Shown here piece after piece: positions 1 through 10,349 of a stretch of DNA of 64,000 bases. The position numbers were made by a program, and so were the translations under genes. The stretch's first letter is position 1. Each line of letters begins with the position of its first letter. The notes under the pieces are model-generated. The model had not been told where the DNA came from. It was given only the letters and a program-made list of their open reading frames with translations, and ran no database searches. This DNA comes from Colocasia esculenta (Eukaryota > Streptophyta > Magnoliopsida > Alismatales > Araceae), in the NCBI GenBank assembly GCA_014218235.1, contig CM024759.1, positions 7,518,712-7,582,711 on the forward strand, in the 5' to 3' direction.

Positions 1-1262
1 CCATGTTGTGCTAAGCTTCTAGCTAATCATGTGTAGGATGTATATCTCATGCTTCATCTTGTTCTATAGGTGAGGTAGTCTGGAGAGCTAGGAAACAAGT
101 CTTTCTAATTGTCAGTAATCATGTTGGATCCATAGGTTCCATTGATAAGGTCTTTAGAGTGTTTGCAAATCAATTTTTGGAAGTTGATCTGGCGGCTGTC
201 GACAGATGAGGATCACCTGTCGACAGGCCCCAAGCTCTCAGAACCCATAGTTTCTGGGAAAGTAGTAGCTGTCGACAGATGGCCCTTATCTGTCGACAGA
301 TGAGTCTGTCCTGTCAACAGCCACTTCCTGGCTGTCGACACATGCTGTTCTGGCCTATTTTCTAGTACCTTTCTCTTGTCCATCTTATGTTGGTTCTATA
401 CTCTATTAGCCTAGTAAGTTGTGTCCTTCATATTCTTGGGTTTCTAATAATATATTCTTAGATAAATCATCCAAATCCTATCTTGGTTGATTCTTGAAGT
501 CTCCAAGTACCTAGTTGGCTATGTTCTCCTGTGTTCAGTAAACTTGATCCACAATTTTTGATTACATGAGAGTTTGAATACTTGAGTACCATAATTGGTT
601 ATGAATAACTGACGATGACAATTATTGGGTCCCTGGACCCCACTTGATTACTATGCCTGTGCAAATAGGGCTGGTCCAGTCCTGGGAGGAGCACCCGAAT
701 TCATTACGGGCCATACGGGAATGATAAAGGGCAACAAGATGTTTGACATTGCATCACTATCATCTAGATTAGTCATCATTTTATTTATCATCAGTTAGAT
801 ATGATTTGAACCAGAACCTGGGTGTTATCCTGAATTCTTGATCATACAATCTTATTTTCGTACTCTTATTTGTTATCTGTTGACTTGGTCGTCCAGTCAC
901 TTTTGTTATCTAGCCTTGTTAACGATTAAACTCTTTTCAATGTCCTTGATTATCTTAATTCTTCTGATTAATAGATTGAATCCTACTGGGCTAGTTAGCT
1001 CACCAAATCCTACTTTTTCAGGTTATCTGCAGTTCTAGAAGGCGGGACATCAGAATTTAAGGGTTGAGAGATCACCTTTATGGTGTTTATGTTTGAATTG
1101 TAAATTGAGAGTCATGTAATACCTGTAGAATGTCAGTTAATTATTATTTTTGTTTAGTAAGGCCCGAGCAATTTTTAGCTCAAATAGTTCAAAGTTTACT
1201 TTTGATTTCTTATTCGTTCATGTTCCGGCATTTATAGTTATATTAAGTGACGGGACGTGACA
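1..1262 (+). mobile_element. E1: 3' portion of the 5' LTR of the outer Ty3/gypsy element
   Basis: This is the last part of a long terminal repeat whose start lies left of the window. It ends in a GGGACGTGACA terminus and is followed at once by a tRNA-iMet primer site, so it is a 5' LTR on the + strand. Bases 1 to about 936 align with 59303-64000 (allowing for the E8 insertion) at about 96.5% identity by eye, and that region is the matching 3' LTR. Four perfect copies of the palindrome CTGTCGACAG lie at 196-205, 217-226, 269-278 and 290-299, with imperfect copies near 311 and 331. The short ORF at 838-1038 is fortuitous. Confidence 0.88.
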
Positions 1263-1265
1263 GAA

Positions 1266-1277
1266 TGGTATCAGAGC
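1266..1277 (+). other. E1 primer binding site (tRNA-iMet)
   Basis: TGGTATCAGAGC is complementary to the 3' end of plant initiator-methionine tRNA. It begins four bases after the CA end of the LTR. This fixes the LTR boundary and the + orientation of E1. Confidence 0.93.
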
Positions 1278-2260
1278 ATTGGTTGATGATTCAAATAGTT
1301 GTTGGTCTTCAACATCCTGTAGTGACCTGTGAGGATGGGTAAAAAACCTGAGGTTAAGCTAGATATGTAACCTTGGATATATATTGTATTGAGTATGAAC
1401 AAAATATCTAGAGGTAGGTTCTCTCTACAATTCTTCTTCCATTTCTTGTTTTCATACTTGTGGTTTCTCCATTTGTACAACCCATATTTCCTTTTATTCC
1501 ATGTTTTGTAGGATTCCTTCTTCCTTCTTTCCTTCATTCTTTCTTCTTATTCCTGCACAAGAACCTCATGTTTAAAGTGTTTACCTTGTACACACACTTG
1601 TCTCTAATTCTGGAAAGAACCATAGAAGTGTTGTTCTATTCCTTGTAATCATGTTTTAGCGAAAGTTTGTGTTATGACTCAAGCATACTATGAAACTCAT
1701 CCCATTAGAAGCAAGAAAATGTTGTCAGGAGGTGTTGCACTTCTAGTTATTATCTTGCCTTAGGTTTCCATGCCATAATATATCCCTGTTGTTCTACTTG
1801 TTTCCCTCATGAAAAGTGGTGTTTAGAATTGGAAACAAGACCCTTTTGATGTTGTCAATCATGTAAGGATTCATAGAAACACTTGGTAAAATTTCCTGTG
1901 GTAGTTTTACCACATTTCTGGAAGTTTAGATCTCACCTATCGACAGCCAGCACTTACCTGTCGATAGATATCCTACTTCCAGAACCCAGTCAAAGCAAAA
2001 CTAGCAGTAGTTGTCGACAGATGGCATTCACCTGTCGATAGATGTTCCTCACCTGTCGACAGCCGACTCTGGTCTGTCGACAGATAGTGTTCAGACCCCA
2101 AAAATTGGTTATGGGAGGACAGTAGCTGTCGACAGCCACTTCCTGGCTGTCGACACATACCAGTCTGTGATAAACTAATCCTTCTCCAGTTAGAAGTGTC
2201 AGCAGGACTAGTCAGAAGTGTCAGCAGGAACCCTGTAAAATTGAAACTCATACCTTATTA
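1278..2260 (+). repeat. E1 leader with a fragment of a related gypsy LTR
   Basis: After the primer site there is a leader of about 130 bp with only a very short ORF (from about 1336). From about 1415 the sequence resembles the middle of the E1/E3 LTR family: a T/C-rich stretch, then a block at 1930-2160 with CTGTCGACAG motifs (perfect at about 2057, 2075 and 2126) and one-base variants. I read it as a degraded LTR fragment inside the E1 interior. The boundaries are uncertain, and the 1973-2251 minus-strand ORF is only the translated repeat. Confidence 0.5.
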
Positions 2261-3744
2261 TTGATATGGAATGTAAATAAGAAAGTACCCCCATTTGAAT
2301 CCAATAAAAATATCAGAAAAATCATATATCTTACCAATAAAAAGTCAACTCTCCCACCGAAGAAGAAAAAAAATGTGATTTTGGCAATTCCATCAAAATA
2401 GTGTCTTTCTAATTTCTCACAAATTGGCCTACCTTAAGGTCTCATAATTCAAATAACTCTTGTAGAATCCAAGTTCCGGTGACACCACCAGTTTATGTTG
2501 ACAAATAAAACCACTTCTTCCCCAATCAAAGTTGACACACTCTTGTATTGTCCAAACAAGTTGACTTTCCCATTTTCTTGGATTCTAAATTATTCTACCA
2601 CTGAGATGAATCATTTAATCATCATCTACATCCATCCCTCACTAAACCAAGTGAGGCTCTTTAATAATTCAAATGTGTGAAATACTCACATAATTGATGA
2701 TTCAGATTTTCAAGATTGTTTTAAATCTCACAAACCGTACACACACAGTGTAAGATTGAATATGTTTACTTCTACGGAAGTAGACAACCAAACAAATTAG
2801 TGAAGAAAAGAAATAGGAAAATATCTAGCTAGGGAGATTTATGAAGAAATGCAGAAATATGCAAATACTTTGCACCAAAGTTTGGCTTTGGTCCGATAAC
2901 TTCTTGAACTCTTAATTGCATCCCCTTTAGGCTTGAGCTCATCAAATTTCTCTTCTAACTATAACAGATGATCAAATGTCTCTAAGCTGAGTTAAATTCC
3001 AAAAGCTATACTTCAATTAATCAGCAGCATGGTATGTCAACACACACAAACAATTTGATTTGAATCAGTAGGAAAAGTTTCAGTAGAGTCAACTCCATGT
3101 CTTCTAGAATTGACCTCACTCAAGTAATAGCAGTTTTAATTAACTGACCATCAGGTAGAATTGATCTTGTAACATTTAGTGTCAACTCACACATTGATAA
3201 AGTTAACCCAACCTCCATATGGCATCAACCTCAAGCCGTATTTTTCTCTAAGCGTTAATTAGAAACTTGACTAGTGTTAACCTGATCTCCATGTAGTGTC
3301 AACCTAAGGTAATACTTTGAACTTCTGCCCTCTAGGAAATCCATCAAGCATCGACCTAACCTTTGAATAAAATCAACTTGTATGCATCATCGAATTTTAG
3401 TTTCAGTAAATCACTCATTATTATTTGGGTGTCAACCTAGGAAGTAACCAAAGTCAACACACTAAAAAGAACCTTTGGCTTTATGATTTTTTTTATGTTA
3501 TAAAAGACTTGTGTTAAATATTTATTATATTTTGCTTGTTATATCAAAACTAGGAACACAACATAAATCATCTGTCATATTTCAAAATCCTGCAAGGAAA
3601 AGACATTATTTAATCATGTAGGTTAATGTATCAAATAACTAGATACATACGGTAACAATTGTATTAATAGTATGAATTAGGAAAATTGAATTTTAAATTA
3701 CACGATTGATTAACCAAACTTAAATTTGTTTGCTCAGCCAACGG
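2261..3744. other. AT-rich non-coding stretch, probably a decayed Sirevirus LTR
   Basis: No coding capacity is seen. Between about 3060 and 3480 there are repeated GTCAAC, GTTAACC and TCGACC words embedded in phrases such as 'cctgatctccatgtagtg', close to those around the GTGTCGACCTG motif of the E7 LTR. They look like that motif after loss of CpG (TCGAC to TCAAC or TTGAC). The identity as an old LTR is an inference from these short matches only. Confidence 0.35.
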
Positions 3745-3749
3745 GATGG

Positions 3750-4138
3750 TGAAAGGTTTGCGGAATTCCCAATATGGTAATCTAGAAGGGGGGTTGAATA
3801 GATTACTGTCAATTAAAACGTTTATCATCTTCTTTTCGCGAGAACACAGATTGTTGAAACAATATTTAGAATTCAAACTAAGTGTGGATGTGTGTGACTT
3901 GATAACAGATAGAGAGCAAACTATAAAGCGTGTGTAGAGACACCGTGCCTATCAAGCATCTAACGTAAATTCGTGCAAACCACAAGACACGAAGATTTAC
4001 GTGGTTCGGAGTACACAACTTGTGTATCCTACATCCACGGGCCACACACACACGCAGAATAACCTGCTTATGAGCTAGTTCGACAACTAAAACTCACACA
4101 CACGTGTTATCAGATGTGAACTCACGATCAGAAAAGTT
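3750..4138 (-). repeat. E2 left LTR, terminal (R-U5) part
   Basis: Bases about 3830-4138 are the reverse complement of 8390-8680, covering the stretch with the TGTGTGTG run and the phrase 'gtggttcggagtacacaactt'. The left end carries the C/G-run motif (ctagaaggggggttgaata) that also sits just inside the LTR ends of E5 and E7. The TG terminus at 3750 abuts the GATGG duplication. ORFs 3664-3876 and 3746-3937 are not genes. Confidence 0.78.
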
Positions 4139-4620
4139 GAATATCTTCATGATCTGTCTTCCTGAACTTTCTGGTGTGCTCATTTGATTGGTCTAGTTGT
4201 GCTAGTGTGTTTTGATTCGTTTCATTGTTTGTGTACACATGAGCACACACTATGGGGGAGCTAGTTCAGGTTAGATGGTTGTCATTGTGAAGGAAATAAC
4301 TCATTCCATGTGTATCTTCAATTCCCTCACGTGTCATGATCCTTTCATTCTCCATTCTAACCTTAAACTGGCTTTGCACAGGCATCTGTCGACAGCCCTC
4401 ACTCAGTCTGTCGACAGATCAGGCCCCACAGAACACAATTTCTTCTATCTGTGCAATCTGTCGACAGACTAAATCTCATCTGTCGACAGATCTCACAGTT
4501 TCTGTCATCCCCGACTGGCCAATCTTCTGTATGTGTGATCTGTCGACAGGCTCATCTCTAGCTGTCGACAGACACCCTCACTCAAAGCAATTCATGCCTA
4601 TTTCATAACATACTTCATGA
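4139..4620. repeat. U3-like segment with six perfect CTGTCGACAG palindromes
   Basis: Six copies of the ten-base palindrome lie between about 4386 and 4572, spaced 20-50 bp apart. The arrangement matches the palindrome block of the complete E2 LTR at 7667-7960, but the flanking sequence does not align with it. It may be the U3 of a related LTR joined to the E2 end. The overlapping ORFs 4275-4472 and 4336-4608 are translations of the repeat. Confidence 0.55.
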
Positions 4621-5600
4621 GCAGGTTCATGTCCTTCATCTAAGATGTTTATTGGGTGTTTATACATGTTTGACTCCATCATATTCACATGATATTGATG
4701 TTATTCCCTAAACCACCATGATTTGGACATACTACTCATGCACGGGTTTAGGTTACATCATTTTGAAAACATTCAACCATCGTAGAGGATAAACACCTAA
4801 CTCTATTGAATAATTTCCTTGTAGGCAACCACTATTCTCAAGCAACATCTTATGGTCATTGAACTTTATGTCTCAAATTGACGAATAATCATATACATTC
4901 TGTTGATCTTGAGTTTTAAGCTAAAATGGAGAAAAGCTACCTATTTCTGGAAAATACAAAAAAATATAGATAAAAGTAATTCACAAATTGGGATAAAGGT
5001 AGAGCAATGATGTGTCTTGCTGAGTAACCGGGGAGATGGGCATCACAAATGTCTGCCATCGCGTCAAAAGGCCAACTCATCATCTCTATACAACGGTATG
5101 ATGGACACTTCCACTGCGTAACTGGGGGTACGAGCACTTGTCATGTCTATCCTCACGTCAAAAGGTATGAAGTTATCTTAACTACCACTTTTCCCATTGC
5201 ATTCATTTGTTGCAAGCAAAAAAAAAAATGAAATAGAGTGAAGCCTCCACAGTGTCTCAAATCACGAGGTCATTTAGTGTCTATGGTTATTAAGAAGTTT
5301 AGACATTCATTTCAATCAACATTTGATCATCTAAGGATAGTGTTGGTCTACAATGTCCTTAATCAAACAAGGGTATTGGTGTCATTTCTCTAAGACCGTA
5401 AGGTGTTCTCTTAATGCTCTAACTTGAAACTCCTTAGGTATTATGTTTAAACCATTTAGGTAAAAGGGAGGGCTTTAATATCCATGTCTATGGTGAGTTC
5501 CAATGTGTGTATACCCATTTTACACCTTATTTATACCATGTGTAACCATTGCTCACAATCTCTACTTCCAGATTCACACAAAAAGCAGTCAGGCAGAATT
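4621..5600. other. Unassigned interior of E2
   Basis: I see no ORF with a recognisable product, no LTR terminus and no primer site. A weak internal similarity is present: the word cgtcaaaagg occurs near 5064 and 5155, each followed by unrelated sequence. This is probably degraded retrotransposon DNA. The two opposed ORFs at 4937-5231 overlap and resemble nothing known. Confidence 0.3.
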
Positions 5601-5611
5601 TCTGTATGGAT

Positions 5612-5740
5612 CTGTCGATAGATCTCCAGGCATCTGTCGACAGACGGCGGCAGCCCTAATTTGGAAGGCCAACGGGCACGCCGTTTGGGGCTGATTTGGT
5701 GGGACCGTGCCTTTTAAACTTCTCTCTTCTTTCTATAAAA
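5612..5740 (+). promoter_or_regulatory. Possible internal promoter of the E2 third ORF
   Basis: A CTGTCGATAG variant (5612-5621) and a perfect CTGTCGACAG (5634-5643) are followed by a TATA-like TATAAAA at 5734-5740. The pseudogene start codon lies at 5918, about 180 bp further on. The same palindrome packs the LTR U3, so this looks like a small LTR-like control region inside the element. Promoter function is inferred from position and motif only. Confidence 0.4.
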
Positions 5741-5917
5741 GGTATCCATGGGTCTTTCCCCCCTTCCACCACCCAAATCACCCCCTCTTCCTCCCCAACA
5801 CATCTCCCTCCCCTCTTTGGACGGGAAACCCTACCTTCCTTCTTCTCTTGCTCTTTCTCCACAGAGCCTTCTTCTACCTTCCTTGTGCCCCTCATCCACC
5901 CTTGTCCTAACATCTCC

Positions 5918-7158
5918 ATGGCTCCCAAGGCAAAGAAACTGGCATCTCGCCGCCGTCCCTCCTCATCTCGAGCCGGCGACGACGACCGGGCTACTGCTGA
6001 GCGCCGGATGAAACTTCGGGACGACTGTTTGCCCGAACTCGTGGTTCCTCCCCGTCTCAATATCACTCATTCTAAGGGGACCCATACCAAGTTTGTTCAG
6101 CCTAGGTATGTCAATTTTGAGTCCTTGGCAGATCTCTTTCCCAACCTCCAACCCCTATTTGACACTCAGGAGTGGACGTCGTTTCTCTACAGTCACACGG
6201 TTTATTCTCCCACTGTCGTTCGTGACTTCTTCAATCACCTTGGCTACACTGAGGGAAATGATTTCTACACCACTGTGAAGGGCACAACCTTTAAAGTCAC
6301 TGCCAACCTAATTAGCAAGGCCCTTCAAATCCCCAACTCCGGAGCCGACATCCTCACCCATACTCCGGATGCTTCTGTGTACTATCAGCTCCTCACTCTT
6401 GAAGATTATGATGGCACAAAGAAGATTGCCAAACTGAATGCCAATTTCTTTCCTCCCTTGAACCGGATGATCCATCACATCTTCACAACCATGATTGTGC
6501 CAAAACATGGCAGTCGGGAACTCGTCACCGATGTTCAAAAATCCTTGTTCACCTTTTGCTCCGGTGTGAGCCCATCAATCTCCCTGTCCTGATGCATGGC
6601 CTTATTCTACAATGCTTCTACCAACCCCGGAGGTCCATGCCTTTTGCTTGTCCACTCACCTCCCTTATGAGGTTCATTGGCATCGACATTCCGGACAGTG
6701 AATGCATCACGCTCAACTCCCGCAGTAGTTTCGATCTCACTGCTGCACATAGGATGGGATACAAGCTTATTGATGGGGTCGTCACTCGCGAACTCAAAGG
6801 AAAGGCACCAGCTGTCGCCATGGATGTAGATCCTGAGGTTGATGCTGCTGATGCGAATGTTGCTGGTGATGATGAAGAAGCAGATGATGAAGACTCCCAG
6901 TCTGAGCCTCTTGATGCTCTGGGAGATAATGCTAGTGATGCAGATGATGAGCCTTCTCTGCGTGATCTTCTTGCTCAGATGCAACTCCAGATGTCCACTA
7001 GATTTGACAAGCTACATGCACGTTTGGACACAGTGGATACGACCATTGAAGCACTCGCGAACACGTAAGTCCAGATTCAGCTCCGACTCACCAGACTTCA
7101 GACTGAGTTTCAGGATACCCGTCAGGCTCCAGCACCGCCTGCAGATGATGCTGCTTAG
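5918..7158 (+). pseudogene. Sirevirus third-ORF ('env-like', plant transposon-protein domain) pseudogene
   Basis: The chosen start is the ATG at 5918. Upstream codons are open back to 5696 but read low-complexity Pro/Ser/Phe. The protein opens with a basic stretch (KAKK, then SRRRPSS), continues into the putative plant transposon-protein domain (VNFESLADLFPN, FFNHLGYTEGN, NANFFPPLNRMIHHIFTTMI), and aligns by eye with the E7 copy (45319-47304). A frameshift near 6555 moves translation into the frame that continues to 7158. That part carries FIGIDIP, an acidic run rich in Asp and Glu, and a short coiled coil (DLLAQMQLQMSTRFDKLHARL). A TAA at 7066-7068 interrupts it about 30 codons before the end. 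No membrane segment is seen. Function is unknown. Confidence 0.75.
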
Positions 7159-7446
7159 ACAGCTTATGTGTCTAGGAGTGGGTCACGTAGTGTCTGAGTC
7201 TTGTCGTGTCTTGTGTCATGTTGCTTTCACTTTGTTATCATGTAATCTCTTTCCCTTTCATGTCTATTCAGTCAAACACTTTTTGTACTGTGTATGCTTA
7301 ATTACATATCAATGAATTCACAGTGCTATGTTCTATGTTATCTACATGTGTGACTGATGTGAATGCTTTTCGATGTTGTCAAAAGGGGGAGAAACCTCAA
7401 TTGTGCACTAATTGAATAATTTTGTCATCATCAAAAAGGGGGAGAA
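7159..7446 (+). other. E2 3' untranslated region with two polypurine tracts
   Basis: Two purine runs of the form AAAAGGGGGAGAA are present at 7381-7394 and 7433-7446. The second abuts the LTR start at 7447 and is the functional-type polypurine tract for plus-strand priming. Repeated tracts upstream of the LTR are a known Sirevirus trait. The rest of the interval is T-rich and non-coding. Confidence 0.75.
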
Positions 7447-8680
7447 TGTTGGGTTTTCATTCTAATGTTTTTAACAACATGTTTTTGATGATGAATAAGT
7501 TTCATTGAGGTTTGATACATGACAAAGAACTTGATACAATACTTGGTTATCTATGTATTCATTATACTTGACAATACATGTTTTATCATGTAGGTACGAA
7601 TGCATAAAGCCAAGCTCTCACAAAACAAGTGAAAAAGATCATAAAAGCAAGGAACTAGGTCACCTGTCGACAGACCCCAATGTACCTGTCGACAGATTGC
7701 ACAGGTGTGATCAGCCAGAAGACACAAAGTTCAGAAAACATCCATCTGTCGACAGATGCCAAGTCGACTGTCGACAGATCCCACAGACCTGAACTTCCAG
7801 ACATCTGTCTTTTGCACAATTGCAGCCATCTGTCGACAGATGCTCAGTCGACTGTCGATAGATCTCACAGAACTGAAATCCCAGATCTCCGATGTTGCAA
7901 ACTTGATGTCGCCTGTCGACAAATGGTCAAGGCATGTCGACAGATGCAGAGAATCTTCAAATACGGAAACCTTCCAAGTTATTAAAGATGGTGTTTCCAA
8001 GTCTCATGTCTCTCCATGTGAGAACACCTATATTTAAACACCTATTTGGAAGAAATCTCGAACAGATGCAGCCACCACCAAAACCCTAAAGAAAGTCCAA
8101 GCACAAGAAGAGTTGTTGCTGCTCTGCTTCAACCTGCTGTTTAGAGACTGGAAGATCCGTTGATCCAGCAGTTCTGAAGCAAGATTGTCGTGGATTCAAG
8201 CTTCTCCATCAACTCAATACTATCAAGATGAAGTTTGAAGTCTACCCAGACGATCACAAGAAGAGTTTACAATCTAGATTTGTTCTTCAACTCAGAAACT
8301 CTTCTCTGTTCTTACTTTTACATATCCGTGTGTGTGTGGTTGTGTTTCAAGTAGTCCTTGTGCTTGAATCACGTGTGTGTGTTGTTCTGATCGTGAGTTC
8401 ACATCAGATAACACGTATGTGTGAGTTGTAGTTGTCGAACTAGCTCATAAGCATGTTATTCTGCGTGTGTGTGTGGCTCGTGGATGTAGGATACACAAGT
8501 TGTGTACTCCGAACCACGTAAATCTTCGTGTCTTGTGGTTTGCACGAATTTACGTTAGATGCTTGATAGGCACGGTGTCTCTACACACGCTTTATAGTTT
8601 GCTCTCTATCTATTATCAAGTCACACACATCCACACTTAGTTTGAATTCTAAATATTGTTTCAACAATCTGTGTTCTCGC
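7447..8680 (+). repeat. E2 LTR, + orientation, nearly complete
   Basis: It starts TGTTGGG directly after the polypurine tract. A block of CTGTCGACAG motifs lies at 7667-7945 (five or more perfect, several one-base variants). A TATA-like TATATTTAAA occurs near 8030, where the LTR promoter would be expected. It breaks off at 8680 within GTTCTCGC, short of the LTR end seen at 3750-3836, and is fused to an inverted LTR piece. ORFs on both strands here are repeat translations. Confidence 0.82.
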
Positions 8681-9251
8681 ATGGAGAGACGTGAGACTTG
8701 GAAACACCATCTTTGATAACTTGGAAGGTTTCTGTATTTGAAGATTCTCCGCATCTGTCGATAGGCCTTGACCATCTGTCGACAGGCGACATCAAGTTTG
8801 CAACACCAGAGATCTGGGATTTCAGTTCTATGAGATCTGTCGACAGTCGACTGAGCATCTGTCGACAGATGGCTGCAATTGTGCAAAAGATAGATGTCTG
8901 GAAGTTCAGGTCTGTGGGATCTGTCGACAGTCGACTTGGCATCTGTCGACAGATGGATGTTTTCTGAACTTTGTGTCTTCTGGATGATCACACCTGTGCA
9001 ATCTTTCGACAGGTACATTGGGGTCTGTCGACAGGTGACCTAGTTCCTTGCTTTTGTGATCTTTTTCACTTGTTTTGTGAGAGCTTGGCTTTATGCATTC
9101 GTACCTACATGATAAAACATGTATTGTCAAGTATAATGAATACATAGATAACCAAGTATTGTATCAATTTCTTTGTCATGTATCAAACCTCAATGAAACT
9201 TATTCATCATCAAAAACATGTTGTTAAAAACATTAGAATGAAAACCCAACA
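8680..9251 (-). repeat. E2 LTR first 572 bp, inverted copy
   Basis: This is the reverse complement of 7447-8018 with about 14 differences in 572 bp by eye (about 97.5% identity). It ends at the LTR start terminus next to the GATGG duplication. The junction with the + copy at 8680 falls in shared letters (gttctc and catggagagac), suggesting joining at microhomology. It contains the same palindromes, so it is part of a long inverted repeat with a 661-bp spacer (8019-8679). Confidence 0.83.
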
Positions 9252-9256
9252 GATGG

Positions 9257-9696
9257 GAGAAGAAACACATTGGAGAGAGGTTCAAGATGCAATGAACAAT
9301 CTTGCTCAGTCCTTAGAGCAAGTAATTCCAGTCGGTGATCAAGGGAAAATGGAATTGTATGAAAATATTAGAGGTACAAATCCCCAAGAAATAATGAGTA
9401 TTATAGTATCTATACGGAAGAGAACAGTTCCCTCCAATAAAAGAGATACAACTGGCAAAAAGATAATGAAGAGGAACAAGAAAAGCAAAAAGATCAAGAA
9501 GGTCAACAAGCAATAGATAGTCAAGGCACAACCTAAGGAAGCTTGTGCATATTGTTACAAACCAGGCCATGTCAAGGAAGACTGTTGGCGGAGACTAGGA
9601 GCATGTTTAAGGTGCGGAAGTCTAAAGCATCGGATCTCAGATTGTTCATACCACCTCAAGACAAAGACAAGAGTCCAGGAAGACCTTAAGCCATAA
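9257..9696 (+). pseudogene. gag: E1 gag remnant with two zinc knuckles
   Basis: The frame resumes right after the E2 target duplication. It reads a polar, Lys-rich segment to a TAG near 9514-9516, then continues in the same frame to TAA at 9694-9696. Two adjacent CCHC zinc knuckles follow the stop: CAYCYKPGHVKEDC and CLRCGSLKHRISDC, both with CX2CX4HX4C spacing. This is the nucleocapsid part of a gypsy Gag, which binds element RNA in the virus-like particle. No protease or reverse transcriptase follows, so E1 is a gag-only or internally deleted element. Confidence 0.7.
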
Positions 9697-10349
9697 GGAG
9701 AATTGACTGAAGTTATTAGAAGTAATTTTGTGTATAAGACAATAGGACTAGAGTATAGTGAGAAGTGCTTAAGCTTAATTGTTATAGCATGTCAAAACTT
9801 GGTAAGTTTTGCCAACCCATGTAATTTTTTAAGGCTGAATTATGAAGTTCTGTACTAGAAACTTTATGAGATGAATAAAATCTTTGTTGTTTATCATCAT
9901 ATTGACAATACTCATCATTCTTGTCATACTTTATTACCCTTCCTATGGGAATATGTATTTATATAACTCTCTAAGGATTAAGGTTATTCCTTAGTGGGGG
10001 AGACTTTAAGTATAATATGCTATTAACAAGGATCTGTTAAACACTTAATATACTATTGCCAGAAATAAAGAACACAGTAAAGGTTGTATCTAATTGAACC
10101 CATGATCACAACATGACTCTTTAATAACTAAAAATGTTGACTAATATTCAAATCCCCATTAACTGACGATGTCATAGTAATAAATTATATAGAAGATGTA
10201 CACATCATACGACATAATAATCATGACGAGATTGGTAAGACTAATTTGGATTAAATAAAATTTAAAATGTTGAAAACTTAATGTTTGTGATACATCCAAA
10301 CTAGTCAAGGAGTTTGGAGGACCAAACTCTTTTCTTAGTGGGGGAGAGT
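9697..10349 (+). other. E1 3' interior, AT-rich, with duplicated polypurine tract
   Basis: No ORF is present. The 14-mer CTTAGTGGGGGAGA occurs twice, at about 9990 and 10335. The second copy runs to the LTR start at 10350 and serves as the polypurine tract. The AT-rich region between and before them shows no pol homology. Confidence 0.7.

Larger units (their letters stand above)
3745..9256 (-). mobile_element. E2: rearranged Sirevirus remnant with target-site duplication GATGG
   Basis: The outer ends are a Sirevirus LTR end at 3750 (minus strand, beginning TGAAAGG on the + strand) and an LTR start at 9251 (minus strand, TGTTGGG). They are flanked by a perfect five-base duplication, GATGG, at 3745-3749 and 9252-9256. 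This shows a genuine insertion into E1, just ahead of E1's gag remnant. The interior is not collinear. It holds a + strand third-ORF pseudogene, two polypurine tracts, a + strand LTR and an abutting inverted LTR piece, and no gag or pol. Deletion and inversion after insertion are inferred. Confidence 0.82.

Noticed and set aside
196..350. SalI sites suggesting cloning-vector or linker contamination
   Set aside because: The GTCGAC words occur within diverged LTR copies with mutated variants and flanking genomic sequence, not at joins.
4384..4572. CRISPR-like array of short repeats
   Set aside because: The repeats are ten-base palindromes with irregular 20-50 bp spacers inside plant LTRs. No cas genes or leader are present, and the context is eukaryotic.
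5656..6066. 136-codon minus-strand ORF
   Set aside because: It is a shadow of the third-ORF pseudogene and its upstream region.
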